Origin: a virus
Strand: one strand, 5' to 3'
Virus record (IMG/VR): IMGVR_UViG_3300022700_000177
Coordinates: 19,929 to 83,928 of that record
DNA length: 64,000 nucleotides
Of this stretch, positions 25,153 through 34,238 are shown in pieces (position 1 is the stretch's first letter; every line of letters starts with the position of its first letter). Made by a program: the position numbers and the translations under genes. The notes below the pieces were generated by a model, which saw only the letters and a list, made by a program, of their open reading frames with translations, did no database searches and was not told where the DNA came from.

Positions 25153-25755
25153 ATGATGGAAGTTGACTACATAAAGGAAGTAAAAAGGCAATTCAATTTG
25201 GAACCGGTTACTTATTTTATATTCAGGAGGGGGACTCGATTTTCACTTGAGGAACTTCAAATTTATTTAGACCAAATAGATGGTTTAGAAAATGAAATGT
25301 TAAAAAATAACCACAAGTACATACAAGATAAAAGGTATAAAAGACCGTTGATTACTGTGGTGCTGTTTGTTGATCAAAATAGAGAGTGCAAAGTCAAGGC
25401 TTTGTCTGTCAGGTCTCAAAAAGATGAGTTTGATGCTGAAAGGGGAATTAATGAAGCTGCCAGGCACACTTTACGATTGTTAAAAGGAAGAGAAGAAACC
25501 CCAGTAAGAAGACCATATGCTGTTAGGACATTGATTAACTGCTGCATGAATACCACATGCCATGCAGAAGAGTATCCAAAACTCGACCTATTCGAACAGT
25601 CCCTTATCTGTTCCAAGAAAAAGGTGGTAGATATGGTTCAGAATGGAAATGCTTCATCAACACCCTGTTTTGATGCTAAATACCCACCTATAAATGTTAA
25701 CCTATCTTTAAAAAGTACTCTATTTAAAAGCCCCTTTTTAGACAAATTTTTGTGA
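25153..25755 (+). CDS. Hypothetical protein
   Basis: 200 residues, family not recognised. The middle is a mixed alpha/beta domain; several Cys residues near 130-170 are not arranged as an obvious zinc motif. The ATGATG start follows GGGGGAG. It immediately precedes the thymidylate-synthase-like gene. Confidence 0.6.
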   Translation: MMEVDYIKEVKRQFNLEPVTYFIFRRGTRFSLEELQIYLDQIDGLENEMLKNNHKYIQDKRYKRPLITVVLFVDQNRECKVKALSVRSQKDEFDAERGINEAARHTLRLLKGREETPVRRPYAVRTLINCCMNTTCHAEEYPKLDLFEQSLICSKKKVVDMVQNGNASSTPCFDAKYPPINVNLSLKSTLFKSPFLDKFL

Positions 25756-25774
25756 GATAACAGGAGAATTAGAT

Positions 25775-26611
25775 ATGAATAAAGCTGTTTTTGATCCAAT
25801 TTTTATTAAAGGAATGGATCTGGATGACACATGGTTTCAATTGCTATACAACTTAAAACATCATGGAAGACAATACTATATAGACGAAGGTTCATATGCA
25901 GGGCAGTATCGTCTGGCATTTGATTTTGTATCTGGTGTTGTACAATATCCTCATCAAAGACCACTGGCTCCACGTATTCCTGAGTCCAGCCCTTTGCCTC
26001 CTCCAGCAACAGATGAAGAGATAGAGCAGTATTTTGCAAACTATCTTATGGATAGTGAGATTGCTGTAAATGAGGATTATCGCTATGCTACATGGATTGT
26101 TGGTGGTGAATATACTTTACCAAAAGCAAAATTGCTACTGGAGCAAACTGAGGTTGAAATAAGCAAAACCTCCCCATCCATGGAATACATAACAAGAAAA
26201 TTTAAAACAGTGACCGAACAAAAAATTGAAGTCCCAAATCAGGTGCAATGGTTAATTGATCATTTCAAGGAAAAGGGTCATGGAAATGAACATGGATTTA
26301 TTACTATTGGGTATCCTGAGTCTAATTTTGCTTATGACATTCCATACCAAAACGAAAATGAACGTAGGACTTCTCCTTGCTTACGTGGTCTGGACTTTCG
26401 CATTATTGATGGCAGGCTTACTACTCATGTTGTTTATAGGAGTTGGGACCTTGTTGGGGGTTGGCCCACTAACATGGGGGGTTTTACGCTACTCAATGAA
26501 TATATTGCCCAAGAAATAGGGGTTGATCCTGGACCACTCACATTTTCCTGCAAATCCCTTCATGCTTATGATCATGCCCTCAATTTTCTAAATCAAAGGG
26601 TGGGAGGTTAA
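25775..26611 (+). CDS. Thymidylate-synthase-superfamily protein
   Basis: 278 residues. The C-terminal half carries the superfamily core: SPCLRGLDFRI with the candidate catalytic Cys near residue 201, YRSWDLVGGWPTNMGGF (about 221-237, like RS-D--G-P-N of ThyA) and SLHAYDHAL (about 263). The Asn in the RSWD to GGF segment suggests a uracil rather than cytosine nucleotide as substrate. It may be a thymidylate synthase or a dUMP hydroxymethylase; sequence alone does not separate them. Ribonucleotide reductase and dUTPase follow, so the role is in deoxynucleotide supply. Confidence 0.6.
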   Translation: MNKAVFDPIFIKGMDLDDTWFQLLYNLKHHGRQYYIDEGSYAGQYRLAFDFVSGVVQYPHQRPLAPRIPESSPLPPPATDEEIEQYFANYLMDSEIAVNEDYRYATWIVGGEYTLPKAKLLLEQTEVEISKTSPSMEYITRKFKTVTEQKIEVPNQVQWLIDHFKEKGHGNEHGFITIGYPESNFAYDIPYQNENERRTSPCLRGLDFRIIDGRLTTHVVYRSWDLVGGWPTNMGGFTLLNEYIAQEIGVDPGPLTFSCKSLHAYDHALNFLNQRVGG

Positions 26612-26612
26612 A

Positions 26613-26759
26613 ATGAAAAAGAATAAAAAGAAAGAAATACAATGTAGGTATTGCGGTAAAAAGTATTTGGCAACCCCTCAGAAATTGTATTATAGGGGGC
26701 CAGTATGTCATAGGTGTTTAAATACAATTAATAAAGGAGCAGTAAATGGAATACAGTGA
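26613..26759 (+). CDS. Tiny zinc-ribbon protein
   Basis: 48 residues. QCRYCGKKYL and PVCHRCLNT form a CxxC/CxxC zinc ribbon. GGGAGG precedes the ATG, and the end overlaps the ribonucleotide reductase gene by 14 bases. Function unknown; a regulator of the following gene is possible. Confidence 0.5.
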   Translation: MKKNKKKEIQCRYCGKKYLATPQKLYYRGPVCHRCLNTINKGAVNGIQ

Positions 26760-28980
26760 TAATGCAAAGAAAATTTATGAAAATCTTTATCTTGCAAGGA
26801 ATAATAAAGATGAGATTACCGAAAACATTTATATGTGTCATCAAAGGGTGGCAAAATCTTTAGCTGTAAATAAAGAAGAGGAAAAAGAATTCCTCACCCT
26901 TTTGAATGAAAAGAAGTTCAGACCAAACACCCCTGTAATGCTTAATGCCGGGATAAATCCAGACTTGTCCCTATTTGCCTGTTTTATCCTTGATTTAGAA
27001 GACAGCATGGAGTCCATCATCGAAATGTGGGCTACTGTTGCAAAAATATATTCAGGGGGAGGGGGCGCAGGAATACCAATTACAAATCTTAGAGGGGCAG
27101 GGGAGAATATATCTACTGGTGGGCAAGCTTCTGGTCCAGTTTCTTATTCAAGGGTGGTTCAAAGTATTAGTGATCAAGTACGTTCAGGAGGACGTGGAAG
27201 AAGAGCAGCAAACCTTTTATCATTTTGGTACAAGCACAAAGACATCTTTGATTTGATAAAAATGAAAGATGGAAACAATGATTTCTCTGCAATAAATATT
27301 TCAGTACTTTTGGACAATGCCTTTTTTGTCTCACCATTAAAAGAGGATGAAGAACTATTGGATGAAATTGCAAGACAGGCATGGAGAACGGGAGATCCTG
27401 GCTTGTTGTTTTATAACGCCATCAATGAAAAAAATCCATTTCCTTCTATGGGAGATATTATTTGTGGAAATCCTTGCACAGAAATAGTCCTGCCCCCTTG
27501 GTCTGCATGTAATCTTGGGAGTATGAACCTAAATAGATATTGTGGTGAGACCGCATTTGATATAAGTGAGTTTGGAAAGGATATTGATGTAGCAGTAAGA
27601 TTTCTAAACAGAGTTATTGACAAAAGCAGCTATCCAAATTCTAAATTCAAAGACATGATGAAGAAAACAAGGCCAATTGGTTTGGGCCTTATGGGGTTCG
27701 CTGATTTGTTATACAGGCTTAGAATTCCATACAACAGTCAAGAAGCACGTGATCTATTCAGCCAAATAACAATGATTCTCACCAAAAAGGCTTACAAAAG
27801 CTCAGTAAGACTTGCTCAAAAAGAAGGGAGAACTGTGTCTTGTCCAGAGATGGATAAAACCCATTTTCTCAGTCTTCAGAACAGTTTTGGGATAGAAAAC
27901 CCAACCCTGGAAATTGCTAATTCAACTGTGACATGCCTGCCTCCAACCGGATCTACTGCTATATCAGCAGACTGTTCTTATTCTTTTGAACCGCAAATGG
28001 CACTCGTATGGACTAAGAAATTAACAGACTCCAGCGACACTCTAATCTTTGTAAACGAGTATTTCCTTGACTACTGTGCTGAACATGGCATTGGAATAGA
28101 TGAAAACATCAAAGAAAGAATACGGGATAATATGGGGAGTATTCAAGGTATGGATGATGTGTTTCCAAAGGAATGTCAGGAAATATTTGTGACTGCACAT
28201 GACATTCACTGGAAAGACAGAATTGAAATGCAAGCTGAAGGTCAAAAGAACATTACAATGGCAATCTCCTCAACAATAAACCTCCCAAATTCTTCTACAG
28301 AAAAAGATATAAAAAATGCTTACCTTTATGCCTGGAAAAAAGGACTCAAAGGTATAACAGTTTATCGTGACGGAAGCAGAGAAGAGCAACCTGTAAACTT
28401 TGGCAATAAAGTAGAAACTACCATTGAAAACTTCGATCACACCTATGTTCAAGAAAGACCACAAGAGCTTTTTGGCAGAACTGTGAAGATGAAAACTGGG
28501 AGTGGGGAATTATTCTTAACCATTAATGAGTTGAATGGTGTTCCATTTGAAGTCTTTGCTACTATAGGAAAAGGCGGTAGAAGTATGGCCGCAAAGGCAG
28601 AGGCCATTGGCAGACTTGTTTCTCTTTGTTTGAGAGCGGGAATAAATGTTGAGCAGATTGTAAAACAGCTTGAAGGAATTGGCGGTGATTATCAAATATT
28701 CCAAGAGGGAAGGCTGATAAAGAGTATTCCTGATGCAATTGCTAATGTTTTAAAGACATATAAAGATGAAAAACCCAATGATGGGAAATGGAATGAAGAT
28801 CCTGCAATGGAAGAACTTCTTCAAGACATTGCAGACATGAAAGAAACAATAAAAAACCCAGTTGGATATTCTCCAGAATCAATATGCCCCCAATGCGGTC
28901 AGCCTACATTGAAACGTGATATGGGATGTCGTGGAGGAATATGTGTAAATCCGGATTGTGGGTTCTCAAACTGTTCATAG
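26746..28980 (+). CDS. nrdJ: Class II (B12-dependent) ribonucleotide reductase
   Basis: 744 residues. It reduces ribonucleotides to deoxyribonucleotides using adenosylcobalamin, so it needs no separate radical-generating subunit and no oxygen. Visible landmarks are SLFACFILDLEDSMESI (about 65-81), YSGGGGAGIP (about 103), NPCTEIVLPPWSACNLGSMN (about 243-262), the substrate phosphate loop PPTGSTA (about 404) and a C-terminal TSCPD-like domain (GSGELFLTINELNGVPFEVF). It ends in a zinc ribbon with reductant cysteines, CPQCGQ and CVNPDCG. AAAGGAG precedes the ATG. It supplies dNTPs with the dUTPase downstream. Confidence 0.9.
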   Translation: MEYSDNAKKIYENLYLARNNKDEITENIYMCHQRVAKSLAVNKEEEKEFLTLLNEKKFRPNTPVMLNAGINPDLSLFACFILDLEDSMESIIEMWATVAKIYSGGGGAGIPITNLRGAGENISTGGQASGPVSYSRVVQSISDQVRSGGRGRRAANLLSFWYKHKDIFDLIKMKDGNNDFSAINISVLLDNAFFVSPLKEDEELLDEIARQAWRTGDPGLLFYNAINEKNPFPSMGDIICGNPCTEIVLPPWSACNLGSMNLNRYCGETAFDISEFGKDIDVAVRFLNRVIDKSSYPNSKFKDMMKKTRPIGLGLMGFADLLYRLRIPYNSQEARDLFSQITMILTKKAYKSSVRLAQKEGRTVSCPEMDKTHFLSLQNSFGIENPTLEIANSTVTCLPPTGSTAISADCSYSFEPQMALVWTKKLTDSSDTLIFVNEYFLDYCAEHGIGIDENIKERIRDNMGSIQGMDDVFPKECQEIFVTAHDIHWKDRIEMQAEGQKNITMAISSTINLPNSSTEKDIKNAYLYAWKKGLKGITVYRDGSREEQPVNFGNKVETTIENFDHTYVQERPQELFGRTVKMKTGSGELFLTINELNGVPFEVFATIGKGGRSMAAKAEAIGRLVSLCLRAGINVEQIVKQLEGIGGDYQIFQEGRLIKSIPDAIANVLKTYKDEKPNDGKWNEDPAMEELLQDIADMKETIKNPVGYSPESICPQCGQPTLKRDMGCRGGICVNPDCGFSNCS

Positions 28981-28989
28981 GAGGTTGTC

Positions 28990-29100
28990 ATGACAAAGAA
29001 AGGTACCCCAAAAAGAGACGGTAGTGGTAAAGGACAAAGAGCAAATAGAGGTAGGGGAGGCTGTACTCCACCAAAAGACAAGAATAAAAGGAGCAAATAA
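28990..29100 (+). CDS. Tiny Gly/Arg/Lys-rich basic protein
   Basis: 36 residues. The core PKRDGSGKGQ, then ANRGRGGC, resembles a small conserved basic peptide that recurs in phages and environmental bacteria. GGAGG precedes the ATG, and the stop overlaps the dUTPase start. It is probably nucleic-acid binding; function unknown. Confidence 0.5.
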   Translation: MTKKGTPKRDGSGKGQRANRGRGGCTPPKDKNKRSK

Positions 29101-29549
29101 TGCCAGATATCCTTATCAAAAAGCAACCCAACTTCCCTGAAGGGGCTGAACATTCTATAAAGTTTCAAAAAGAAGATGACGCTTGCTTTGATCTTGTTTG
29201 TGCTGTTTATCCATATATAGAAATCAATCATAATCAAGTTTCTAAGGTATACACAGGTATTTCAATGGAAATACCAAAAGGTTATGAACTTCAAATTAGG
29301 CCAAGATCAGGGTTGGCATTGAAATACGGAATAACTATTGTAAACTCACCTGGAACGATAGATTCAGGATATAGAGGAGAAATTATTGTACCAATGATAA
29401 AGATGACCTCTGGTACTTATAAAATTTTTCCAGGTGATAGAATTGCCCAGGCAAAATTATCCATTGTACCCAATACCAAAATAATTTTTGTAAATGAGCT
29501 TTCTGAATCAGAAAGGGGTTCAGACGGCTTTGGGAGTACAGGAGTTTAA
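29100..29549 (+). CDS. dut: dUTP diphosphatase
   Basis: 149 residues. All five motifs of trimeric dUTPase are present: DACFDL (near 24), PRSGLALKYG (near 74), NSPGTIDSGYRGE (near 85), GDRIAQAKL (near 118) and ERGSDGFGSTG at the end. It removes dUTP and yields dUMP, the substrate for the thymidylate-synthase-like enzyme. The ATG shares a base with the previous stop and has AAGGAG before it. Confidence 0.93.
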   Translation: MPDILIKKQPNFPEGAEHSIKFQKEDDACFDLVCAVYPYIEINHNQVSKVYTGISMEIPKGYELQIRPRSGLALKYGITIVNSPGTIDSGYRGEIIVPMIKMTSGTYKIFPGDRIAQAKLSIVPNTKIIFVNELSESERGSDGFGSTGV

Positions 29550-29550
29550 T

Positions 29551-30810
29551 ATGGAAAAAAAGAAAGTATTATTCATAGGGGTTCACCCATCAACTGCTAC
29601 CGGAAACGGTAACATGATGATGGGAATTGCATCTCAAGTTGATAGAGAAAAGTATGAACCCTATTTCCTAACCAATACCTTTAATATGGATTTTGAAAGG
29701 TATTTAGAAGACAAAGATATCATTGATAACATCATTCCAGCAAGAAACACTGATAACGAAGATTATTGGGGTAAGCAAACGGTTGTTAGTTTAATGGGCA
29801 CTGGTTACTTCGATTTGTGTTTCTTTGTCGGTGCTGACATATGGATTTATATTGACATTTTTGATCATATTGAAAAACTCAAAAATACGGAAGGATTTGA
29901 ATGGGGTTTCTTATTCCCGTATGATCTCCCCTATGCAAGAGAAGATTGGATGCAATGGATTAATACTATACCTTTTCCATATGTTTATTCCGAATTTGGT
30001 TATAATATTATAAAGGATTATGTAAAAAGAATACAATATTTCAGACCGCCAAATGGAAATAAGGAAATTCATACAACTGAATATGAAACTTTTAATAGAG
30101 ACCACTTAAAGAAAAATTTCTTTCAAGATATTGATGTAGAAAAAACTGTTATATTGGGGACAATTGGTCCTAATCAGAAAAGAAAGAACATAGCAAGGCA
30201 GATGAAAGGCTTTGGCATTGCCAGAAAAAAACTGAAAGAAAAGTTTCCAGAATTGGAGATGATTTACTATATCCATGCGTCACCAACAGGATATATTGAT
30301 ATTAACAGGTTTGCAAAAGATTATGATTTGACTGGCGGTATTATTAGAACAAAGCCTTCTGATATAAAAGTGGATGAAAAGACAATGAAAAAGCTCATTT
30401 GTTCCTTTGACTGTTTATTGAATTGTTCTTTTCAAGAAGGCTTGTCATGGACAGTATTGGAGGCAATGCTTTGTAAAACACCTGTAATTGCATCAAAATC
30501 AACTGGGCATATTGAATTGCTTGAAGATGGAAATGGTATCTTAGTCACTCCGTACGAAACTGACTTCCTAAACTTAATGACAAAAAGCGGACCAAATCCC
30601 ATTGAAATAAAAGCTTGTGATCAACACTCTATTGCAAATGCCATTGAACAGTTTGTAACCAATTACGAACAAGTTCCGGCGTTGAAAGAAAAAGCATATA
30701 ATAAAGCTATTGAATGGTTATCTGGAGTAAATGATATAAACAAAATACTTGATGATATGGTTAATAGAATTGAAAAGAGTAAAAACGAAGTATGGGGGAT
30801 GGAGCTGTGA
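29551..30810 (+). CDS. Glycosyltransferase, GT4-like
   Basis: 419 residues. It starts KKVLFIGVHPSTATGNGN, a Rossmann strand and glycine loop. The donor half includes LGTIGPNQKRKN near 202 and QEGLSWTVLEAMLCKTPVIA near 298-317, the GT4 signature with the ribose-binding Glu. It begins one base after the dUTPase stop and opens the glycan cassette. Donor and acceptor are unknown. Confidence 0.75.
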   Translation: MEKKKVLFIGVHPSTATGNGNMMMGIASQVDREKYEPYFLTNTFNMDFERYLEDKDIIDNIIPARNTDNEDYWGKQTVVSLMGTGYFDLCFFVGADIWIYIDIFDHIEKLKNTEGFEWGFLFPYDLPYAREDWMQWINTIPFPYVYSEFGYNIIKDYVKRIQYFRPPNGNKEIHTTEYETFNRDHLKKNFFQDIDVEKTVILGTIGPNQKRKNIARQMKGFGIARKKLKEKFPELEMIYYIHASPTGYIDINRFAKDYDLTGGIIRTKPSDIKVDEKTMKKLICSFDCLLNCSFQEGLSWTVLEAMLCKTPVIASKSTGHIELLEDGNGILVTPYETDFLNLMTKSGPNPIEIKACDQHSIANAIEQFVTNYEQVPALKEKAYNKAIEWLSGVNDINKILDDMVNRIEKSKNEVWGMEL

Positions 30811-31931
30811 GTAAAATAGGAATAAGATGGAAGGGGCCTTCCCTTGATCCAAGTGGTTATGGGGAGGCCACAAGGAATTATATAAAAGGGTGTTATTATT
30901 CCGGACTCTTTGATATTCAAGTAGAACCTTGGAATTTTGAAAAAAAAGACGGAAGTTTCTATGGCGATAGTGGTATTTTAGTAGAGAAACTAAAAGAAAA
31001 TAAAGTAGATCATTCAGTTGTTTTTGTCCACTGCGTACCAAATCAGATTTCAGGTTTCATTGAGCCTGGAAAACTTAACGTAGGATACTCTACTTGGGAA
31101 ACTGATAGGATTCCAAAGCATTGGGTTAAAAACATCAACAACCATTTTGATCTTCAATTAGTACCATCAGAATATAACAAACAGGTATATATAAATAGTG
31201 GAGTTACGGTTCCTATTGAAGTCCTGCCTCATTGTATTCATATGGCAGAAATAGACTCTATACCTGCTGCCGATTTAGAAATGTATGCAAACAAATTCAA
31301 ATTTATTTCGGTATTTCAATGGACAGAAAGAAAGAACCCAATAGGGTTATTGAAAGCCTATTTTGCTGAATTTTGGGAACACAATGATGTGGTTTTAATA
31401 CTAAAAAGCTATAGAAGCAACGCCTCACAAATTGAGCAAGACAAAATTATTAATGACATCAAGCATTTAAAAAATGATATGGATTTACCTAAGTACCCTC
31501 CTATATATTTCATAGGGAGTTTAATTCCACATAGAAATGTATTTGAACTTTACAAAGCAAGTGACTGTTTTGTACTACCTTCACGTTCAGAGGGCTTTGG
31601 TATCCCTATTCTTGAAGCAATGTCCTGTAGTTTACCTATTGTCACAACTAATTATGGAGGAGGTAAAGAGTTATTATATGAGAGTGCCTCAAATGTGGGT
31701 TATTTTGAAACACCCGTATGTGGAATGCCTTGGATTCCTTATTATGATTCAACACAGCTTTGGGCAGAACCAAATATTGCAGATTTAAGATTTCACATGC
31801 ACAAAATGTACATTTCAAATAAGGAATCAATTGAAAAAGAAAGTAAATGGTCTTATAAACGAGCTTGGAATTTTGATATATCAACTATCTCAAAAAAATT
31901 CTATGAAATACTGAAAAAATATGGAGCTTAA
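30807..31931 (+). CDS. Glycosyltransferase, GT4-like
   Basis: 374 residues with a GTG start overlapping the previous stop (GTGA), GGAG upstream. The N-terminus IRWKGPSLDPSGYGEATRNY has the glycine loop of GT4 enzymes. Donor side: FQWTERKNPIGLLKAY near 171 and SRSEGFGIPILEAMSCSLPI near 258. Paired with the preceding transferase, with which it is coupled. Confidence 0.78.
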   Translation: MSKIGIRWKGPSLDPSGYGEATRNYIKGCYYSGLFDIQVEPWNFEKKDGSFYGDSGILVEKLKENKVDHSVVFVHCVPNQISGFIEPGKLNVGYSTWETDRIPKHWVKNINNHFDLQLVPSEYNKQVYINSGVTVPIEVLPHCIHMAEIDSIPAADLEMYANKFKFISVFQWTERKNPIGLLKAYFAEFWEHNDVVLILKSYRSNASQIEQDKIINDIKHLKNDMDLPKYPPIYFIGSLIPHRNVFELYKASDCFVLPSRSEGFGIPILEAMSCSLPIVTTNYGGGKELLYESASNVGYFETPVCGMPWIPYYDSTQLWAEPNIADLRFHMHKMYISNKESIEKESKWSYKRAWNFDISTISKKFYEILKKYGA

Positions 31932-31932
31932 T

Positions 31933-32754
31933 ATGAAAATTGCATGTGCCCTATTTGCATATAACAGACCTCACTATTTGAAACCAGTGTTAAAATCTAT
32001 AATTGGAAATACTCATTTTGATAAGGTAGACTGGTATATTATTCAAGATAGTCCAGAATATATAATGCCTAATAAAGAAAAAAGTGTTATAAAGGAACAT
32101 ATAAAACCAGTTAAAGAAAGCACTGAAATTCTCAAAGATTTCAGCAACTACAAAAATGTAAAAGCCCTAAAAATTAATCTTATAAATCAAGGAATCCCAA
32201 GAAACAAAAGTATGGTACATGATTTGGTTATCAAAGGAGGGTATGATGCCGTAATATTCTTTGAAGATGATTTGATTGTAAGCAGATATTATATAAGACT
32301 TCTGACCGAATTATTCAGTCAATTCCCCAAATATATTATTTCAGGTAGCGATTTGACAAAAGGGGAACAATTTGAAAACCCTAAACTGAATGAAATAGCA
32401 AGGTTCAATTGTCATTGGTGGGGTTATATAATGGGTATAGACGTAATTGAAATGCTACAACCCCATTTACAGGAATATATTAATGTTATTGGGCCTTGTT
32501 ATCCAAAGAGACCCCATGAATTTATAAGGAAAAAATTTGGTATTCATGTTACTTCTCATGATGGATTTATTGAAAAAGTAACCAAAGACTATGGAATACA
32601 AAGGCTAAACTTTTGCTTACCAAGAAGCAGATATATTGGTGCTGTTGGAGTACATTCAAAACAAAGTATGTATGAAGGAGCGGGTTTTAATAACTTTAAG
32701 GATTTTGAATTTGAAGAGGATGCAACCTTAACAGATTTTGTATGGAGAGATTAG
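31933..32754 (+). CDS. Glycosyltransferase, GT-A fold
   Basis: 273 residues. It opens KIACALFAYNRPHYLKPVLK, typical of GT-A transferases; FFEDDLIVS near 113 is the DxD-type metal site, and HWWGYIMGID near 160 belongs to the acceptor region. The layout recalls GNT-I/family 2-like enzymes. The ATG at 31933 has GGAG before it. It is the third glycosyltransferase in the cassette. Confidence 0.7.
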   Translation: MKIACALFAYNRPHYLKPVLKSIIGNTHFDKVDWYIIQDSPEYIMPNKEKSVIKEHIKPVKESTEILKDFSNYKNVKALKINLINQGIPRNKSMVHDLVIKGGYDAVIFFEDDLIVSRYYIRLLTELFSQFPKYIISGSDLTKGEQFENPKLNEIARFNCHWWGYIMGIDVIEMLQPHLQEYINVIGPCYPKRPHEFIRKKFGIHVTSHDGFIEKVTKDYGIQRLNFCLPRSRYIGAVGVHSKQSMYEGAGFNNFKDFEFEEDATLTDFVWRD

Positions 32755-32755
32755 C

Positions 32756-33721
32756 ATGAAGAAATCTATTGTTTGTGGTGCAGGCGGTTTTATAGGTTCT
32801 CACTTAGTCAGGGCATTGAAAGAGAGAGGTGACTATGTTATTGGGTTTGATCTTAAAAAACCAGAATGGCCTGAAATGGATTGTGCAGATCACTTTATTA
32901 TCAAAGATTTAAGGAAATTAGAAAGATCCCATTTCTTTAAAAATGTGAAAGAAGTATATCAGCTTGCTGCTGATATGGGCGGGGCAGGATTTGTTTTTAC
33001 AGGTGAAAATGATGCTGCAATAATGCATAACTCCGCATTAATAAACCTAAACGTACTTGAACTTTGCAGGATTTATAATGTAAAGAAAGTTTTCTATTCC
33101 AGTTCAGCTTGTATCTACCCAGAATACAACCAACTCGATCCCAACAACCCAATATGCAAAGAAGAAACAGCTTATCCAGCAGAACCAGATAGCGAATATG
33201 GATGGGAGAAGCTTTTCAGTGAAAGACTTTATTTGTCTTACCAAAGAAATTATGGTATGGATGTTAAGATAGCAAGGTACCATAATATATTTGGGCCTTT
33301 TGGTACATGGAGAGGAGGAAGAGAAAAAGCACCAGCAGCCCTATGTAGAAAAGTTGCAGAAGCAATACTGAATAAAAGCAACAGCATTGAAATTTGGGGC
33401 GACGGTAACCAAACCCGTTCTTTTCTCTACATTGATGAATGTGTGGAAGGTACAATTAAACTTATGGAATCTGATCTTACAGGTCCATATAATATTGGGT
33501 CAAGCGAAATGGTTTCTATCAATGAGCTTGCTGAGGCTATTATGGTGATTGGAGGTAAACAGCTTTACCTAAAACACATTGATGGCCCACTTGGAGTTAG
33601 AGGAAGAACTTCTTATAATGAAAATATTGCAGAGGATCTTAAATGGAGACCCTCCCAACCGCTATTTAAAGGACTGGAAAAAACTTATAGATGGATTGAA
33701 AAGCAGGTATTCCATGATTGA
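32756..33721 (+). CDS. GDP-mannose 3,5-epimerase-like enzyme
   Basis: 321 residues, extended short-chain dehydrogenase fold. NAD binding GAGGFIGS (about 8-15); catalytic SSSACIYPE (about 115) and YGWEK (Tyr148, Lys152). The stretches MGGAGFVFTG, NIFGPFGTWRGGREKAPAA and GDGNQTRSFLYIDECVEG match plant and bacterial GDP-mannose 3,5-epimerase very closely. That enzyme makes GDP-L-galactose (and GDP-L-gulose) from GDP-mannose. Neighbouring transferases and sulfotransferases suggest the product is built into a glycan. GGAGAG precedes the ATG. Confidence 0.85.
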   Translation: MKKSIVCGAGGFIGSHLVRALKERGDYVIGFDLKKPEWPEMDCADHFIIKDLRKLERSHFFKNVKEVYQLAADMGGAGFVFTGENDAAIMHNSALINLNVLELCRIYNVKKVFYSSSACIYPEYNQLDPNNPICKEETAYPAEPDSEYGWEKLFSERLYLSYQRNYGMDVKIARYHNIFGPFGTWRGGREKAPAALCRKVAEAILNKSNSIEIWGDGNQTRSFLYIDECVEGTIKLMESDLTGPYNIGSSEMVSINELAEAIMVIGGKQLYLKHIDGPLGVRGRTSYNENIAEDLKWRPSQPLFKGLEKTYRWIEKQVFHD

Positions 33722-34238
33722 TCACAAAAGAAAAGTTGTATTTGTCCATATACCAAGGACAGGAGGTTCAAGTATTGAAAAAGGCTTTGGTATGATGGAT
33801 CCACCAAAAAAGCATCATACAGCAAGTAAACTTGTGAATAGCAAAATAAAAGATTACACCTGGTTCAGCTTTATAAGAAATCCATATACCAGAGCATTAA
33901 GTGCTTTCTTCCAACCCTACTATAAACATATAGGTTACAAAAGCAACAAGAGCTTCATATATTTTCTTGAAAGATGGAAAGATAATTTACCTGAATGGGA
34001 AAAAGGGTTTACTCAATCTGACTATATTGACTTACCAAACATCCTTGTTTTCAGATTTGAAGATAGAAAGGATATTTTGAAATTAATGTCAAAAGTTTTT
34101 AATTTAACTGGAATTTGCAAGATTCATGAAAAGGAAACAGGAAGTAACAAACATCTTAATTTGTTGGGAGAAAAAGAAAAGAAGATGATACAGAGATTAT
34201 TTCAAAAGGATTTTATGAGGTTTGATTATGATTTCTAA
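33714..34238 (+). CDS. Sulfotransferase-like protein
   Basis: 174 residues. KVVFVHIPRTGGSSIE (about 7-22) is the 5'-phosphosulfate loop of the carbohydrate sulfotransferase family, and FIRNPYTRALSAFF (about 55-68) is the 3'-phosphate motif. Such enzymes move sulfate from PAPS to a sugar. It overlaps the epimerase gene by eight bases and the next sulfotransferase gene by 11, so all are coupled. Short for the family, but both PAPS motifs are intact. Confidence 0.72.
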   Translation: MIDHKRKVVFVHIPRTGGSSIEKGFGMMDPPKKHHTASKLVNSKIKDYTWFSFIRNPYTRALSAFFQPYYKHIGYKSNKSFIYFLERWKDNLPEWEKGFTQSDYIDLPNILVFRFEDRKDILKLMSKVFNLTGICKIHEKETGSNKHLNLLGEKEKKMIQRLFQKDFMRFDYDF

